Below, piece after piece: positions 11,938 through 21,710 of a DNA stretch of 64,000 bases (positions within the stretch are counted from its first letter, which is position 1; each line of letters begins with the position of its first letter). The notes under the pieces were generated by a model. The model was not told the origin of the DNA and made no database searches. It saw only the letters and a list, made by a program, of their open reading frames with translations. The position numbers and the translations under genes were made by a program. Origin of the DNA: Phycomyces blakesleeanus NRRL 1555(-) (lineage: Eukaryota > Mucoromycota > Mucoromycetes > Mucorales > Phycomycetaceae). Where the stretch lies: contig NW_017265138.1 in the NCBI RefSeq assembly GCF_001638985.1, positions 1,364,001-1,428,000 on the forward strand. The letters run 5' to 3'.

Positions 11938-12470
11938 TGTTGTGGTGGTTGAAGTTGAAGAAGTTTTTAAGAGGAAGAATTGAAGATTTGAGATTAGGAA
12001 CAAAGATTTGGGAGAACTTGTGTAGGTTTTGTTTATTGAGAAAAGATTTTGTATCAAAGTTTGACCAGGTTTCTACACTGAACTACTACTGCTATTTATG
12101 TTATTTTGGATTGGGAAAATTATATGACTGGGGTCAGGTAATCGATCCTATCTGAGCCTTAATCAGAGCAACGTGATCTTGAGATAATTAATGTATGATT
12201 AATTATATAAATGTGTGTAGTCCCAATGAAGTATTAACATCGAAAGTAAATGTGTTTATGAGTTATAATTATGCTTATAATAATCCACTGATGTATTCCA
12301 TATTATGGTGATATCATCATATGAAATATAATCACTATCATGCATGCTAAACCTGTGTGTTAAATAATAAAGTAATTGGTATACACCTTTGACTGGAATA
12401 GCTGAGGCCTTATATTATTTCCTTCAGACTTATTCTCAATTACAGCAGTAGTCAATACTTATTTACAACA
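11938..12470. mobile_element. solo LTR, copy 2 (533 bp, TSD GTATC)
   Basis: Same 533-bp unit as 2655-3187 with identical TGTTGT...ACAACA ends. It is flanked by a different perfect 5-bp duplication, GTATC (11933-11937 and 12471-12475). Different duplications at the two copies show independent insertions rather than the two ends of one element. About 11 differences from copy 1 by eye. No internal retrotransposon region remains. Confidence 0.93.
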
Positions 12471-12475
12471 GTATC

Positions 12476-13440
12476 TACTCTGTTATTAGAAGCCCTTTTA
12501 CTTTGAAACAAGGTATTTTTCTTAACAGAGTACATTTATAGGCTTATAAAGCCTTTATTAATACTTTTGTTTTCTAGATTACGGTCATTTTGAGTGGCTC
12601 CATTGTGTTCTTTAGCAAAGGTAAATATCTTTATCTTAATAGCTTAAGTTTGTTTTTCTATTATTAACTTTATGTTTCTTTTTGCTTTAGGTAAGTCATA
12701 GTAGAATCTATTCTTTATTGCTTTCAAGAGATAAGATTTCAATGTTTGAACATGTCCCATTTTATTATTAATATTAATCTTTGTCTTCATTTCTATAATT
12801 TTTGATATTCTCTATCTGTTGCTGTTTCTTTTCTGCCTTCGTTCCCATCGTAGTAAACAGTTGTTACTACTATAATTTTTGGGCTATTACATAGTTTTTT
12901 ATATTGTTTACATTATTATTTGGTATTGCAAGGGTATTTTTGCTCTAATTTTTAGTTCTGTACTTTTTTGCGCTTTTTTGTTTCTCAATTTATTTCTCAA
13001 ATAAAAATTTCAAAACTTTTCAGACCAGATTTTACATAATACAGATTTTACAAATAAGGAACATTTTTTGGCCATTTCACAAAATGGGGGGAGGGGGTTA
13101 GGGAGTCCTCACGGCTGCTGTGTATTCTATATAAGGAAGGTTTGTTGGCCAACTTGACTACTATTTATAGAATAGTGCGTTATTCCAAAAACAATCTTAA
13201 GGTTTACAAAAAAAATCTTTGGGTGTGATAGTCAATATAATTTTTACAAAGTTACACAATTTTTGCAAATGTGCAATTTTTTTTGCAAGTACTTGCAGAT
13301 TTTTTTCTACAGTGAAATGTTCATTTTTTTGGGCGAAGGGGAGGGAGGGGGGACTATATAAAGTGTTCTTTAGTTTGCCAATAAAATCACTGCCCTTTTT
13401 TTACTACAACATCAGCGCATAATTTTTTTGACATTCTAAG
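12476..13440. other. non-coding stretch upstream of the MULE gene
   Basis: AT-rich, no credible reading frame. It includes G-rich patches (13084-13105 and 13333-13352) and probably contains the 5' end of the MULE-type element. I searched by eye for a long terminal inverted repeat shared with sequence after 16515 or after 19821 and found none. Confidence 0.4.
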
Positions 13441-15830
13441 ATGAGCAACATCAACAACACCAATGACCATGTCATTGTTAGTGAGACTTCTTCAAAGAAG
13501 TATAATGCTGCCCTGACCGAGTTCAACTCGATATTTCTTGTTGGAAGAGAATTCTCTTCAACTGTAGCTATTTGTGAAGCTACAAAAGCATATGGTACTA
13601 AGCATAATATTGTATTCACTACTTATTCTTCCTCAAGCACCTGTATAAGAATAATCTGTAAGCACTATAAGAAATATAGAGACACTAGAAAGACTGAAAA
13701 AAATGTTCCAGAAGTCTTTGTCAACCAAGAAACCCCTATTTCTGGGTGGGAGAGACAACAAGTAAAGGATACCCAAAAGAGTGGCTGTTCTTGTTTTGTG
13801 TATGCCTCAAAAAAGAAAGAAGAAAAGATTGTAGTCCACTCCTGTGAGGCAAAACACAATCATCAGATTGTAGAAGACTGCAGAGCATATGCTATGCATT
13901 GAAAGCTTGAACCTGAAGCTATGATTCTTTTTGTCCAACACTTTGAGGAAAATGATGATGTATCCACCATCTTCAATAACTTGAAGAGAAGTGAGTACAC
14001 CAATGTTATCTGTCAAGATATCAAAAATATCAAACAACAATTCAGAAAGTCAGAAGAAGGAAGAGAAATGTTTAGTTTCATTACTGTATTGTAAGAATTG
14101 GACTTTTATGTCCGGTACAGTATTGGTGATAATAAGGAAAACAAAATCAACATGTTGTTTTTCATCTATAAGGATGCCTTTGACAAAGCAAGAAGAATGC
14201 CAGAAACCATTGTAATAGATGCTACATACAAGACAAATAGTTACCGAATGACATATGTCAACATTGTTGATACCAGCAATGTAAGTGGAACCCCCCATAT
14301 GACTTTGAAGACTTTCCCAATTGCTGGAGCCTGGGTAGATCACAAAAAGATAGATAACTATCTATGGGTACTTTGCTGTCTGCACAATTCTGTCTGGCCA
14401 GATGTTAATGATAGCAGCAGCAGCTACACAACAACTGCAACACCTCTACTTCCAAGTGTGTTTATCACTGACAATGAGAAAGCATTGAGGAATGCAATTA
14501 CAAATGCTTTCCCTGAGTGTAAACAGCTGCTGTGCTATAAGCACATTAAGGATAATTTTAAGAAGCAGCTATTGCCAATGATGAAGGAAGACGAGAATGG
14601 GAACAAGAGAGGCTTCTTGGATGAGTTAGCCAGTCATCTTGACCAAATTGCGTTGAAGTTCACCACTTCCGAAGAAGAGAAAAAAGAGATTGATACATAT
14701 CTCAGGCTTGCAAAAGACAATTGTAAAGATCAAGGAAAAAGTGCAAAAGCTTTCCTTGAGAGGTATGCAAAGTGCTATTATATTTGCTGGAAACAGTTTG
14801 TTAACAATAAATAATGACATTATTTTTTATATATATTATCAGAAAAATGCATGACAAAGAGAACTGGGTAAACACCTATGTTTTTAAGCATCCTCACTTT
14901 GGAAATCGCACTTCCAACCGTGCAAAAAGTTCACATGCTTCTCTGAAGTATGCCCTTGGAACTTCTTCTGGTAAACTGAAGACAGTTACCATGAAAGTTG
15001 TCAAGTGGTATGAAGCGTTGGTACGTCTATGCTTTGTTATCTTAAATATCAATTGATTAAACTTTATGATAACAATAACTAATTGAAATGTTTTTGTAAA
15101 TTTTACAGTTTGATGATCGAAAGCGCAGATTGACAATGGAGTGTCTTGGAGAGAGCACTACCGTTGTGTTTGATAAAATCAATTCTTTCAGGCTGAATGA
15201 TATTCACCACAAAATTTGTCGTTTTGCAATGGACCACATCAAACTTGAACTTGCCAAATCAATTATACCTGAAAAACTCACAAAAGAGTGCGAATGCCTC
15301 ATTAACTACAACTATCTCTTGCCCTGCTACCATCAACTTGCGCAGTATAAAAAAATCCCAATTTCTTGCATTCCCAGACAATGGAGAATAAACTACTTAG
15401 AAGGAGAAGGTAATGTATATATATATATATATATATCTATACATATATATTATTAAACTATTTTCTCTTTTTATATATAATTATGTACAGACCACTCAAT
15501 TATTCACAATGCACTACCTGTACCTAAAAACATCACTAAAATCACCACAATAACACCCCAACTCGCATATAAGCTTGAACGGGTTACTCAAATACTTACC
15601 AACGCCCAAAGCAAACAACAGCAAATACATTTCAAAGAATACATCGACAAAATAATAGAGCTAGACTCCAAGCAGAAACTTGAGAACCTTAATGGTCTAA
15701 CAGTAGTGGAAGCCATCAAAGACAGACCTAAAAATACAAAAAGAAAAATGATTGCCCTAGAGCACTGTCTTGAAGCAGAAAAAGAAGAAACAACAAAAAA
15801 AAACTAAAACTGAAAAAAAAACAAAAAAAG
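13441..15830 (+). pseudogene. MULE (Mutator-like) transposase with FAR1-like N-terminus and SWIM finger
   Basis: The N-terminal FAR1/WRKY-GCM1-like zinc-binding region (13441-13860) has KSGCSCFVYASKK and HSCEAKHNHQ. The MULE catalytic core from about 14098 has TIVIDATYKTN (first Asp), VFITDNEKALRNA (second Asp) and the CxxH motif LLCYKHI. It continues after an intron at 14794-14842 with HFGNRTSNRAKSSHASLK. The family normally has Glu at the RAESxH position; here the codon is AAA (14925-14927), so the third catalytic residue is Lys. After a second intron (about 15020-15108) a SWIM finger follows (CECLINYNYLLPCYH). A further intron leads to a Lys-rich linker (15491-15830). In-frame stops TGA 13900-13902 and TAA 14092-14094 fit CGA and CAA. 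It is a degenerate copy. Confidence 0.8.
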
Positions 15831-15891
15831 TAAGTCTTTATTATAACATATTGTTCAGATTTAACTCATTCGACTTTTTTCGATTTTCTAG

Positions 15892-16515
15892 ACATGAATT
15901 ATCTTTAGAAAAACAACAGAAAGCATTAAAAGAATTATTAACCTAGGTTCACCATGTGACCATACACTTCTGACTAATCTTACAATCGCCCCACACCAAA
16001 TATCTCAGAAATTCTCTCCAGAAGCAGATGGCAATTGTGGCTATAGAGCAATAGCAACGGAAGTATATCAGAACCAGAAGCGATGGCCTGAAGTGAAAGA
16101 CAAAATGTTAGAAAACTATTTAAAATATCAACACACTTATTACCAAGGAAGAATGGAGCACGGCCATATGCCTGCATCCACAAACCCATTAATCATCAGT
16201 CTACAAGATAAACGCTTGCCCCTCCCTCAACAGCATTGGTTTGGTACAATTGACCATCCACAACTCGTAGCAAATGCATATAACAGAACCGTAGCCGTAT
16301 ATTGGAATACTCCAAGAGAAACCGGCGACTGTCTATTTGTACCATTCACCACCACACCAGACAAATTCGAACCCATTATACTTATTCTAGACATCAACCA
16401 CTTTCTCCTCGCAAAACGTAAACCAACTGGAAACTTCAATTGGCTGCAGATAAACCCATTTCACAAAGCCATAGTAAAAAAACATAACCTAGAGGACTTT
16501 TCCATTCTGTATTAA
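15892..16515 (+). CDS. OTU-family cysteine protease domain downstream of (probably fused to) the MULE transposase
   Basis: Encodes an OTU-like domain: FSPEADGNCGYRAIATEVYQ carries the D-G-N-C catalytic motif and LDINHFLLAKRK the C-terminal catalytic His region. It ends in LEDFSILY at a TAA (16513-16515). An intron at about 15829-15891 (GTAAGT...CTAG) would join it to the MULE linker. The frame shifts once between the start of this exon (HELSLEKQQKALKELL) and the OTU core near 15935-15945, so it may need a further small intron or be frameshifted. OTU proteases cleave ubiquitin-type linkages; fusions to transposases are known, but the role in transposition is not established. The catalytic Cys and His remain, unlike the transposase Glu. 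Confidence 0.65.
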
Positions 16516-16696
16516 CTACCAAGGTATGGATTTCATAACGGAATTCCATTCAATAATATTAATATTTATCTTATTTTGTAGATCTTTTTATTTTCTTTTT
16601 CTTTTTTATTTCATTTCCTTGTTTTTATATTTATCTCTTTATCTCTTTATCTCTTTATTCTCTTATCAAGTTTTATTATTATTATTCATATTATTG
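16516..16696. other. short spacer between the OTU exon and the Harbinger element
   Basis: Pyrimidine-rich (TTTATCTC units at 16630-16665), ending in ATTATTG next to the Harbinger left end. It may be the 3' flank of the MULE, interrupted by the Harbinger insertion. Confidence 0.35.
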
Positions 16697-16728
16697 GGGG
16701 GTACTCAGCCAGGTTGATCGCTCAAATT
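16697..16728 (+). repeat. Harbinger left terminal inverted repeat (32 bp, perfect)
   Basis: Identical over 32 bp to the reverse complement of 19790-19821. It starts GGGGGTACTC and ends CGCTCAAATT. Confidence 0.95.
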
Positions 16729-16800
16729 TTAAATTTAGAACGCGATATTATTGGACTAAAATTGTAATAGCGACGATTAAAATTTGATCGTCTTTTTGAA

Positions 16801-16839
16801 AGATCAAATTTCGATCAAATTTCGATCAAATTTTGATCG
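16801..16839 (+). repeat. left subterminal 11-bp tandem repeats of the Harbinger element
   Basis: Three head-to-tail units of GATCAAATTTC (the third with T for C) at exact 11-bp spacing. The same array occurs in inverted orientation at 19697-19732, about 90 bp inside the other end. One helical turn spacing and symmetric placement suggest binding sites for the Myb-like protein or transposase. Confidence 0.85.
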
Positions 16840-16976
16840 AAAAACGTATGGCTCTCTGATTGGCTGAATCCTTACTTTTTTATATGCAATACGATACTGT
16901 TTTTATCTTTCTCCTTAATAAATCATAGAATTTACTGTTAACAAAGTCATGTAACACTTCTTTCACTCCGTATAAC

Positions 16977-18437
16977 ATGCCAAAATACAGTGCAAAGCAA
17001 CAAACAGTTGCTGCCTTAAAGAAATCGCGTAAAATCAGAAAATTTGTAGCGAAGGAAAAAAAAGTCTGGTACAATCTTTATCAACAAGCGCAGATGAGCT
17101 GTTGAAAAATATTTCAGAAGTCCTTGAAGAGGAAGTTGATGCAGAGTTGGAGAAGATAGCTGTTGTGGAGGATCTTGAGCAGAACCTTCAAGTTAACAGA
17201 TACTTACACAAGGGTGGCAATACATTGCCAAAGCTTAAATCAAAGGAAGAAAAACTTGCTTTCCTCAAAGACCTAGATGCAGATGGGTTCAAAGAAGAAA
17301 TCAGAATGTCCAAAAGCTCGTTTAATAAGCTGTACGAGATAATCAAAGACCATTCTTTATATAAGTCACCGAAAGGACATAAGCAGACTGATGTAAAACT
17401 TCAATTAGCTTTGGTCTTAGAGAGACTAGGCTCAGACGGGAATGCTGTATCCTATAGCAGGCTTGCACGAAGATCTGGTGTTGGAGGTAAGCGTCTTTTA
17501 GTAAACTGACTTCGGTTAATCTATATAAACATATAATTAATCCATTGAACTAATTATTTTAAACTTATTAGAGGGCAGTGTCTTAAACTTCACAGTTCGT
17601 TTCTTCAAGGTAATGCTATCAATGGAAAACATGTACGTTTTTTGGCCGTCAGAACTCGAGAAGACAGCAACGATAATCCCAAGCAATGAGAAACCATTCG
17701 GATTTCCTGATCTTGTTGGGTTTTTGGATGGGTGTCTGTTTAACTTGCAGCATACACCGTCGTGGAAAAAGCCAGAATTCTTTGGTCGTAAGCGCACATA
17801 CTGTGTAAACACTCTTGGGGTATGCGACCATCAAAAGAAAATTTGTTATCTCTCTTGTAGATACTTTGGAAGCATGAACAATGCCAGGGTGTTTGAAGAA
17901 TCGACCATGGGTAGCGATCCCAATAACTTCTTCTCTGGTGACCAGTATGTTTTAGCCAATGCTAGTTACATTCCCAAGATGTACGTTGTCCCTGTCATAA
18001 AGAAGCCAAAAAACAAGGAATTGTGTGATGCGGACAAAGCGTTCAATTCATACATAGCAATGATGAGGATAAAAATTGAGCATGCATTTGGGATCCTCAA
18101 AGCAAGATTCTGCTCTTTGAAGCGACTCCCAATTAAGATAAGAAGTCGAAAAGACATGAACATGGTCAATTCTTGGATCAGAGTTTGTGTCATTCTCCAT
18201 AACTTTTTGATCGACCAGACAAATGACATGATGACAATGACGATGAAGATTTCATGGGAGAAAAGAGAAAAAGAAGAGATCGAAAGGATCAGCAGAGAAG
18301 GTGTGACTGGCACTGTAGATGACTATCCAGAAATGTCATTGTCAGATGAGAATGCTAAGCTCAAACGTATCCGTATCAAAGAAGAGATACTCATAAAAAA
18401 CGGAGATGGGAACCTTCTTAAAAAAAGTAAAAATTAA
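16977..18437 (+). pseudogene. PIF/Harbinger DDE_4 transposase, conserved Asp residues lost
   Basis: Exon 1 is 16977-17486; after an intron, exon 2 is 17572-18437. The start MPKYSAKQQTVAALKK is followed by a +1 frame break in an eight-A run near 17056-17063, after which LLKNISEVLEEEVDAE continues. The DDE_4 domain shows GFLDGCLFNL (first Asp kept), then YFGSMNNARVFEES where HARBI1-like proteins have GSMHDS, and VLANASYIPK where they have LGDSGY. Both Asp are Asn (codons 17880-17882 and 17958-17960). RIKIEHAFGILKARF keeps the Glu. The N-terminal frame break and the loss of the second catalytic Asp make autonomous activity unlikely. The tail is charged (KREKEEIERISREG). Confidence 0.85.
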
Positions 18438-18518
18438 AGAAATAAATTATCTCAAAAGTAGAAATGATGTATAACAGGTATTCTATGATAGTTGCTGTCA
18501 TTATTAAATTGATAGTCT

Positions 18519-19539
18519 TTAACTACCATACGTTTTATTGTAAACGTCGTCAGTTTGCTCTTGCACTTTTTCATCTGACCAGTTTTGCACTTTGGCCAAT
18601 TCTGCAACTGTTTTCATCATGTTTTCGAATTTTCTGTGTATAAATTCGCATTCTCGCTTAATGTGAAGATCGTCCTTAAGAACTTCTAGCTTTTCCCTAT
18701 AAAGCCGTTCTATTTTTGCCTCTAGGGACACAGAAGACTCATTAAGTTGTCTCGTCACCTCTTCTGCCAACTCTTTATATTCGACGTCTACTCTTCTGCG
18801 TTTTCTAGAAGAGCTTGACTTAGGAGGAGGGGAGCAGAGTACAGACATGTTATCATTTTGGCTGTCATATTCCTCATTGTTGCTGCTATGACTGTTTTCA
18901 GCTGATTCTTCGTCCGTGTTGTCATCATCGCCATTGCTTTGCTCGCCGTCCTCGTCATGTATCCATTCCATTGGCTTTGTGGTATCACAAACCGCTGGAG
19001 AACCAGTCTTTCTATTGCTCATAACCTTTTCCATCTGAAAGAAAGCAGGGCAGATTTGATTCAATTCAGCTATTGTTATACAAATTACATTAAAACAAAG
19101 AGATCTAGAATTGGTGTTATATAGATAGTATCAACTTACACTCTAAGCCTTCTTTTTCACTGGTAGAGCCTTCGTCGTTAGAATTATTTTTAATACTATT
19201 CTTCCAAACACGATAGACTTCTCCATATTGTTTTGTCAAAAGATTGTTGAGCTTCGACTTTATTTGGGCTGTAGTTCGATAAACCCCTTGCTCCTGAAAA
19301 TACTGGTTGCATTTATTCAGTATTGTAATCTTTGACGACTTGAACGTTCGTCCTTCCTTGTCACCGCCAAGATACATATTGAGGTTTTCTCCGCCGTTCA
19401 TCAACATGAATTGCTGAAGTCTCTCCATAGAAGTCAGACCATCTTTACCACCATCATGTTTGTACCATGTCTTATATTCGTTTTTGATAGCATGGTTATC
19501 TTCAGTGGATAAAGATATTTCGCTGTTAGAGTTAGACAT
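18519..19539 (-). CDS. Myb/SANT-like partner protein of the Harbinger element (316 aa)
   Basis: Exons 19539-19140 and 19069-18519 (minus) join through a 70-bp GTAAGT...ATAG intron and sum to 951 nt with no stop. The N-terminal part holds a Myb/SANT-like or trihelix-like DNA-binding region (NEYKTWYKHDGGKDGLTSM, YRTTAQIKSKLNNLLTKQYG). The middle is acidic and Ser/Asn-rich, followed by a basic patch SSSRKRRRVDVEY that looks like a nuclear localisation signal. The C-terminus is a coiled coil (LEAKIERLYREKLEVLKDD). In Harbinger systems such a protein binds subterminal DNA and brings the transposase to the nucleus. Unlike its partner transposase the frame is intact, so this gene could still act in trans or be retained for host use. 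Confidence 0.8.
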
Positions 19540-19696
19540 GTTTTTTTTTTCGTAATAAGGTGTGAAGCAAAATAAAGGTGCAGGTGTGAAGAAAGATGTC
19601 AATTGTATGTTTCCTAGATTATATAGCAATTTTTTTTGCATAATCTTTTATTAAATGACGTATAATCTTGGCATATGAATGTCATTAAAATTTTGG

Positions 19697-19732
19697 TCAA
19701 AATTTGATCGAAATTTGATCGAAATTTGATCT
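19697..19732 (-). repeat. right subterminal 11-bp tandem repeats of the Harbinger element
   Basis: Inverted copy of the array at 16801-16839: three GATCAAATTTC-type units at 11-bp spacing on the minus strand. Confidence 0.85.
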
Positions 19733-19789
19733 TTTGCCTTTTGGTGTCCTCAACTACAAATTGACATCATTGGCTAAAATTCACACAAG

Positions 19790-19821
19790 AATTTGAGCGA
19801 TCAACCTGGCTGAGTACCCCC
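19790..19821 (-). repeat. Harbinger right terminal inverted repeat (32 bp, perfect)
   Basis: Reverse complement identical to 16697-16728. It is followed by ATTATT, which also precedes the left end. Confidence 0.95.
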
Positions 19822-21710
19822 ATTATTTATTTATTTTTTATCTTTATTTTCAATGCTTTTTTATTTTATTTTTTGAATCATTAAACATATATCAAAAATC
19901 TGACTGCCTCAAAAAAATGAACATTTGCCTAAATACGTGAAGTAAGTTTAGTAACATATTTCCAGGCTGTCGAGACTGTCCAGGCTGTCCAGGCTGTCCC
20001 GCCAATATGACATTTGCCCAAGCACGTGACTAGATGACGTAATACACTTTCAGGCTGTCCTTCCAGGCTGTCCTGCCAGGCTGTCCCGCCATGCTGTCCG
20101 TAAGCTTCCCCCTTTTTTATAAGAATCGTTAAATAACAGCCAAATAGTAGTAGCATAGCAGACCGTTTTACACAACCAATTTATGCGCCTATAAGCGTAG
20201 ATGGGTTTCGACTTTATATTAACTTAATATAGCATCTGCGATTGAAATCAGTTTTATGACATTGGATAATATCACATCATTGATAATTTGCGCATCACTA
20301 AAGCTAATCGTTCTATTCTGTAATTTTTTTATGAGAGCATTCCTTTTGTTGTGAGCTGATTACTTTCTTTTCTTTGGCTTTTTTTTATTTCTCTATTCAA
20401 TTCCATTATTTTTAAATAATTATAAAGATTGTTATTTCAATAGGATTAAAAGGATATAGTCAGAAAAGAGAAATAAAATAAAAGACGTTAAGGTAGCTAT
20501 TTTTCCATTTAGCTTACACATTCCATGCATAATTAAGTCGAATAAAACTTGACAACGTCAATATTAATGGTGCTTGCCAGAATATAGATTAAATTATTCA
20601 AGAATGGAATTCAGACATCACAATTTTAGGTGGGGGCAGACTTTATATAGGAGATAGGAGTTTGCCTAATTGTGGTCAACTAATTTATTTATTTTTTGTA
20701 TTCTTTAAAAAATTACGGCCTCAAAAGGTTATACTCGCACGTAGGATACTTGAATGAGACAAAGAAACTAGTGACAGCTCTATTGTGAAGAAGGACTCTC
20801 GAGTTGTATAGTGTTTATGGTTTGCTGACTAGCTAGAAAGAATTTTTATGGCTAATGGAGCCGTGGTAACAAGGAACAATAGATTACTTTAAATAGGATC
20901 TGTTCTCAAGACAATATATCTGCACTCATTAATACTGAGAGTAAGTCGAATGATATTTAGTTGACCAGTTCTGCTAATTTGATCTGTATGCTGGCGAACA
21001 CAATAAAGATTCTCTTGAAGAAACTTTAAATACTTGGTAAACACTATAATATATACTGTTCTTCTTCTTCTTCTTTTCTTTTTCTTTTTATTTTTCTTTA
21101 CCATTACTGTTATTATTATTTATTATTTACAGTAAAATTTGTAACCAAACTTATTCGATATTTATAGTGGAAAATACAATAATAAAAGAAAGAAACGACT
21201 GTAAATTCGGTTGATTGCCACACACATTCCAGTATGATTTTTCCTTGTTGTAAATACTACAAGAGTTTTGACCAACAAAAACTAAAACCATATATCATAA
21301 TATTACAAAATAATAAAAAGACGGCAATAATTCTTCTTTTGCCATAAGACAAATTCTTCGCACACAATCAGCATCTATTTTACTTTATTTTATTTTTAAA
21401 TACAAGCTGTCTAGTCGTTGAAATATTCATTTTCATCAAAAGAAAACTAAAAATGCTCATTCTTTGAATGAAAAATAAGGACAAAAAAAAAGTACAAATA
21501 TTTTATCCAATAATATTAATGTTTTCCTTTTCTTTTCGGGCATTTTTTTTAATATAAAATATAAAAAAAAATTGTAAAAAGTAAAAAGCCAAAAAAAAAT
21601 AACAAAAAAGAAAGCTATAATCGGAGATATGAATGTAATTTACGTCATCAGTGACGCAGTCTAAATCGACAATTTGGTGCAGATAGCAAAATCCCGTGCA
21701 AAATGTCCTG
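19822..21710. other. intergenic stretch between the element block and ARS2
   Basis: No gene supported. 19962-20100 holds about eight spaced copies of a CCAGGCTGTCC-like unit, interrupted by TATGACATTTGCCCAAGCACGTGAC. The rest is AT-rich. Near 21638-21656 the sequence TTACGTCATCAGTGACGCAG has two bZIP/CRE-like half sites about 55-75 bp before the ARS2 ATG, a possible promoter element. Confidence 0.5.
19962..20100. repeat. interspersed CCAGGCTGTCC repeat cluster
   Basis: Copies near 19962, 19980, 19990, 20050, 20062, 20074 and 20090 with small variations and unequal spacing (GACTGTCC, AGGCTGTCCC, TTCCAGGCTGTCC, ATGCTGTCC). Two halves end alike in GGCTGTCCCGCCA. Unit spacing is too short and irregular for CRISPR. 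It may be the end of an unidentified element. Confidence 0.6.

Larger units (their letters stand above)
16697..19821. mobile_element. complete PIF/Harbinger element (3125 bp) with two convergent genes
   Basis: A perfect 32-bp terminal inverted repeat begins GGGGGTACTCAGCC at 16697 and, reversed, at 19821. Flanks are ATTATT-G on the left (16690-16695 plus one extra G) and ATTATT on the right (19822-19827). This is compatible with the 3-bp duplication of Harbinger elements (ATT), though the AT-rich context makes the exact length ambiguous. Inside are a DDE_4 transposase (plus) and a Myb/SANT-like protein (minus), the standard two-gene Harbinger layout. Subterminal 11-bp repeats lie about 70-105 bp inside each end. 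Confidence 0.92.

Noticed and set aside
11931..12155. 74-codon frame in the second LTR, similar to the first
   Set aside because: Both copies are LTR DNA; the shared frame reflects common descent of the LTR, not a protein gene.
19962..20100. Possible CRISPR-like repeat array
   Set aside because: Units are about 10 bp with irregular 0-50 bp spacers, and the genome is eukaryotic.
12476..20100. Long terminal inverted repeats for the MULE
   Set aside because: By-eye comparison of 12476-13440 with 16516-16696 and 19822-20110 found no convincing pair; element ends remain undefined.
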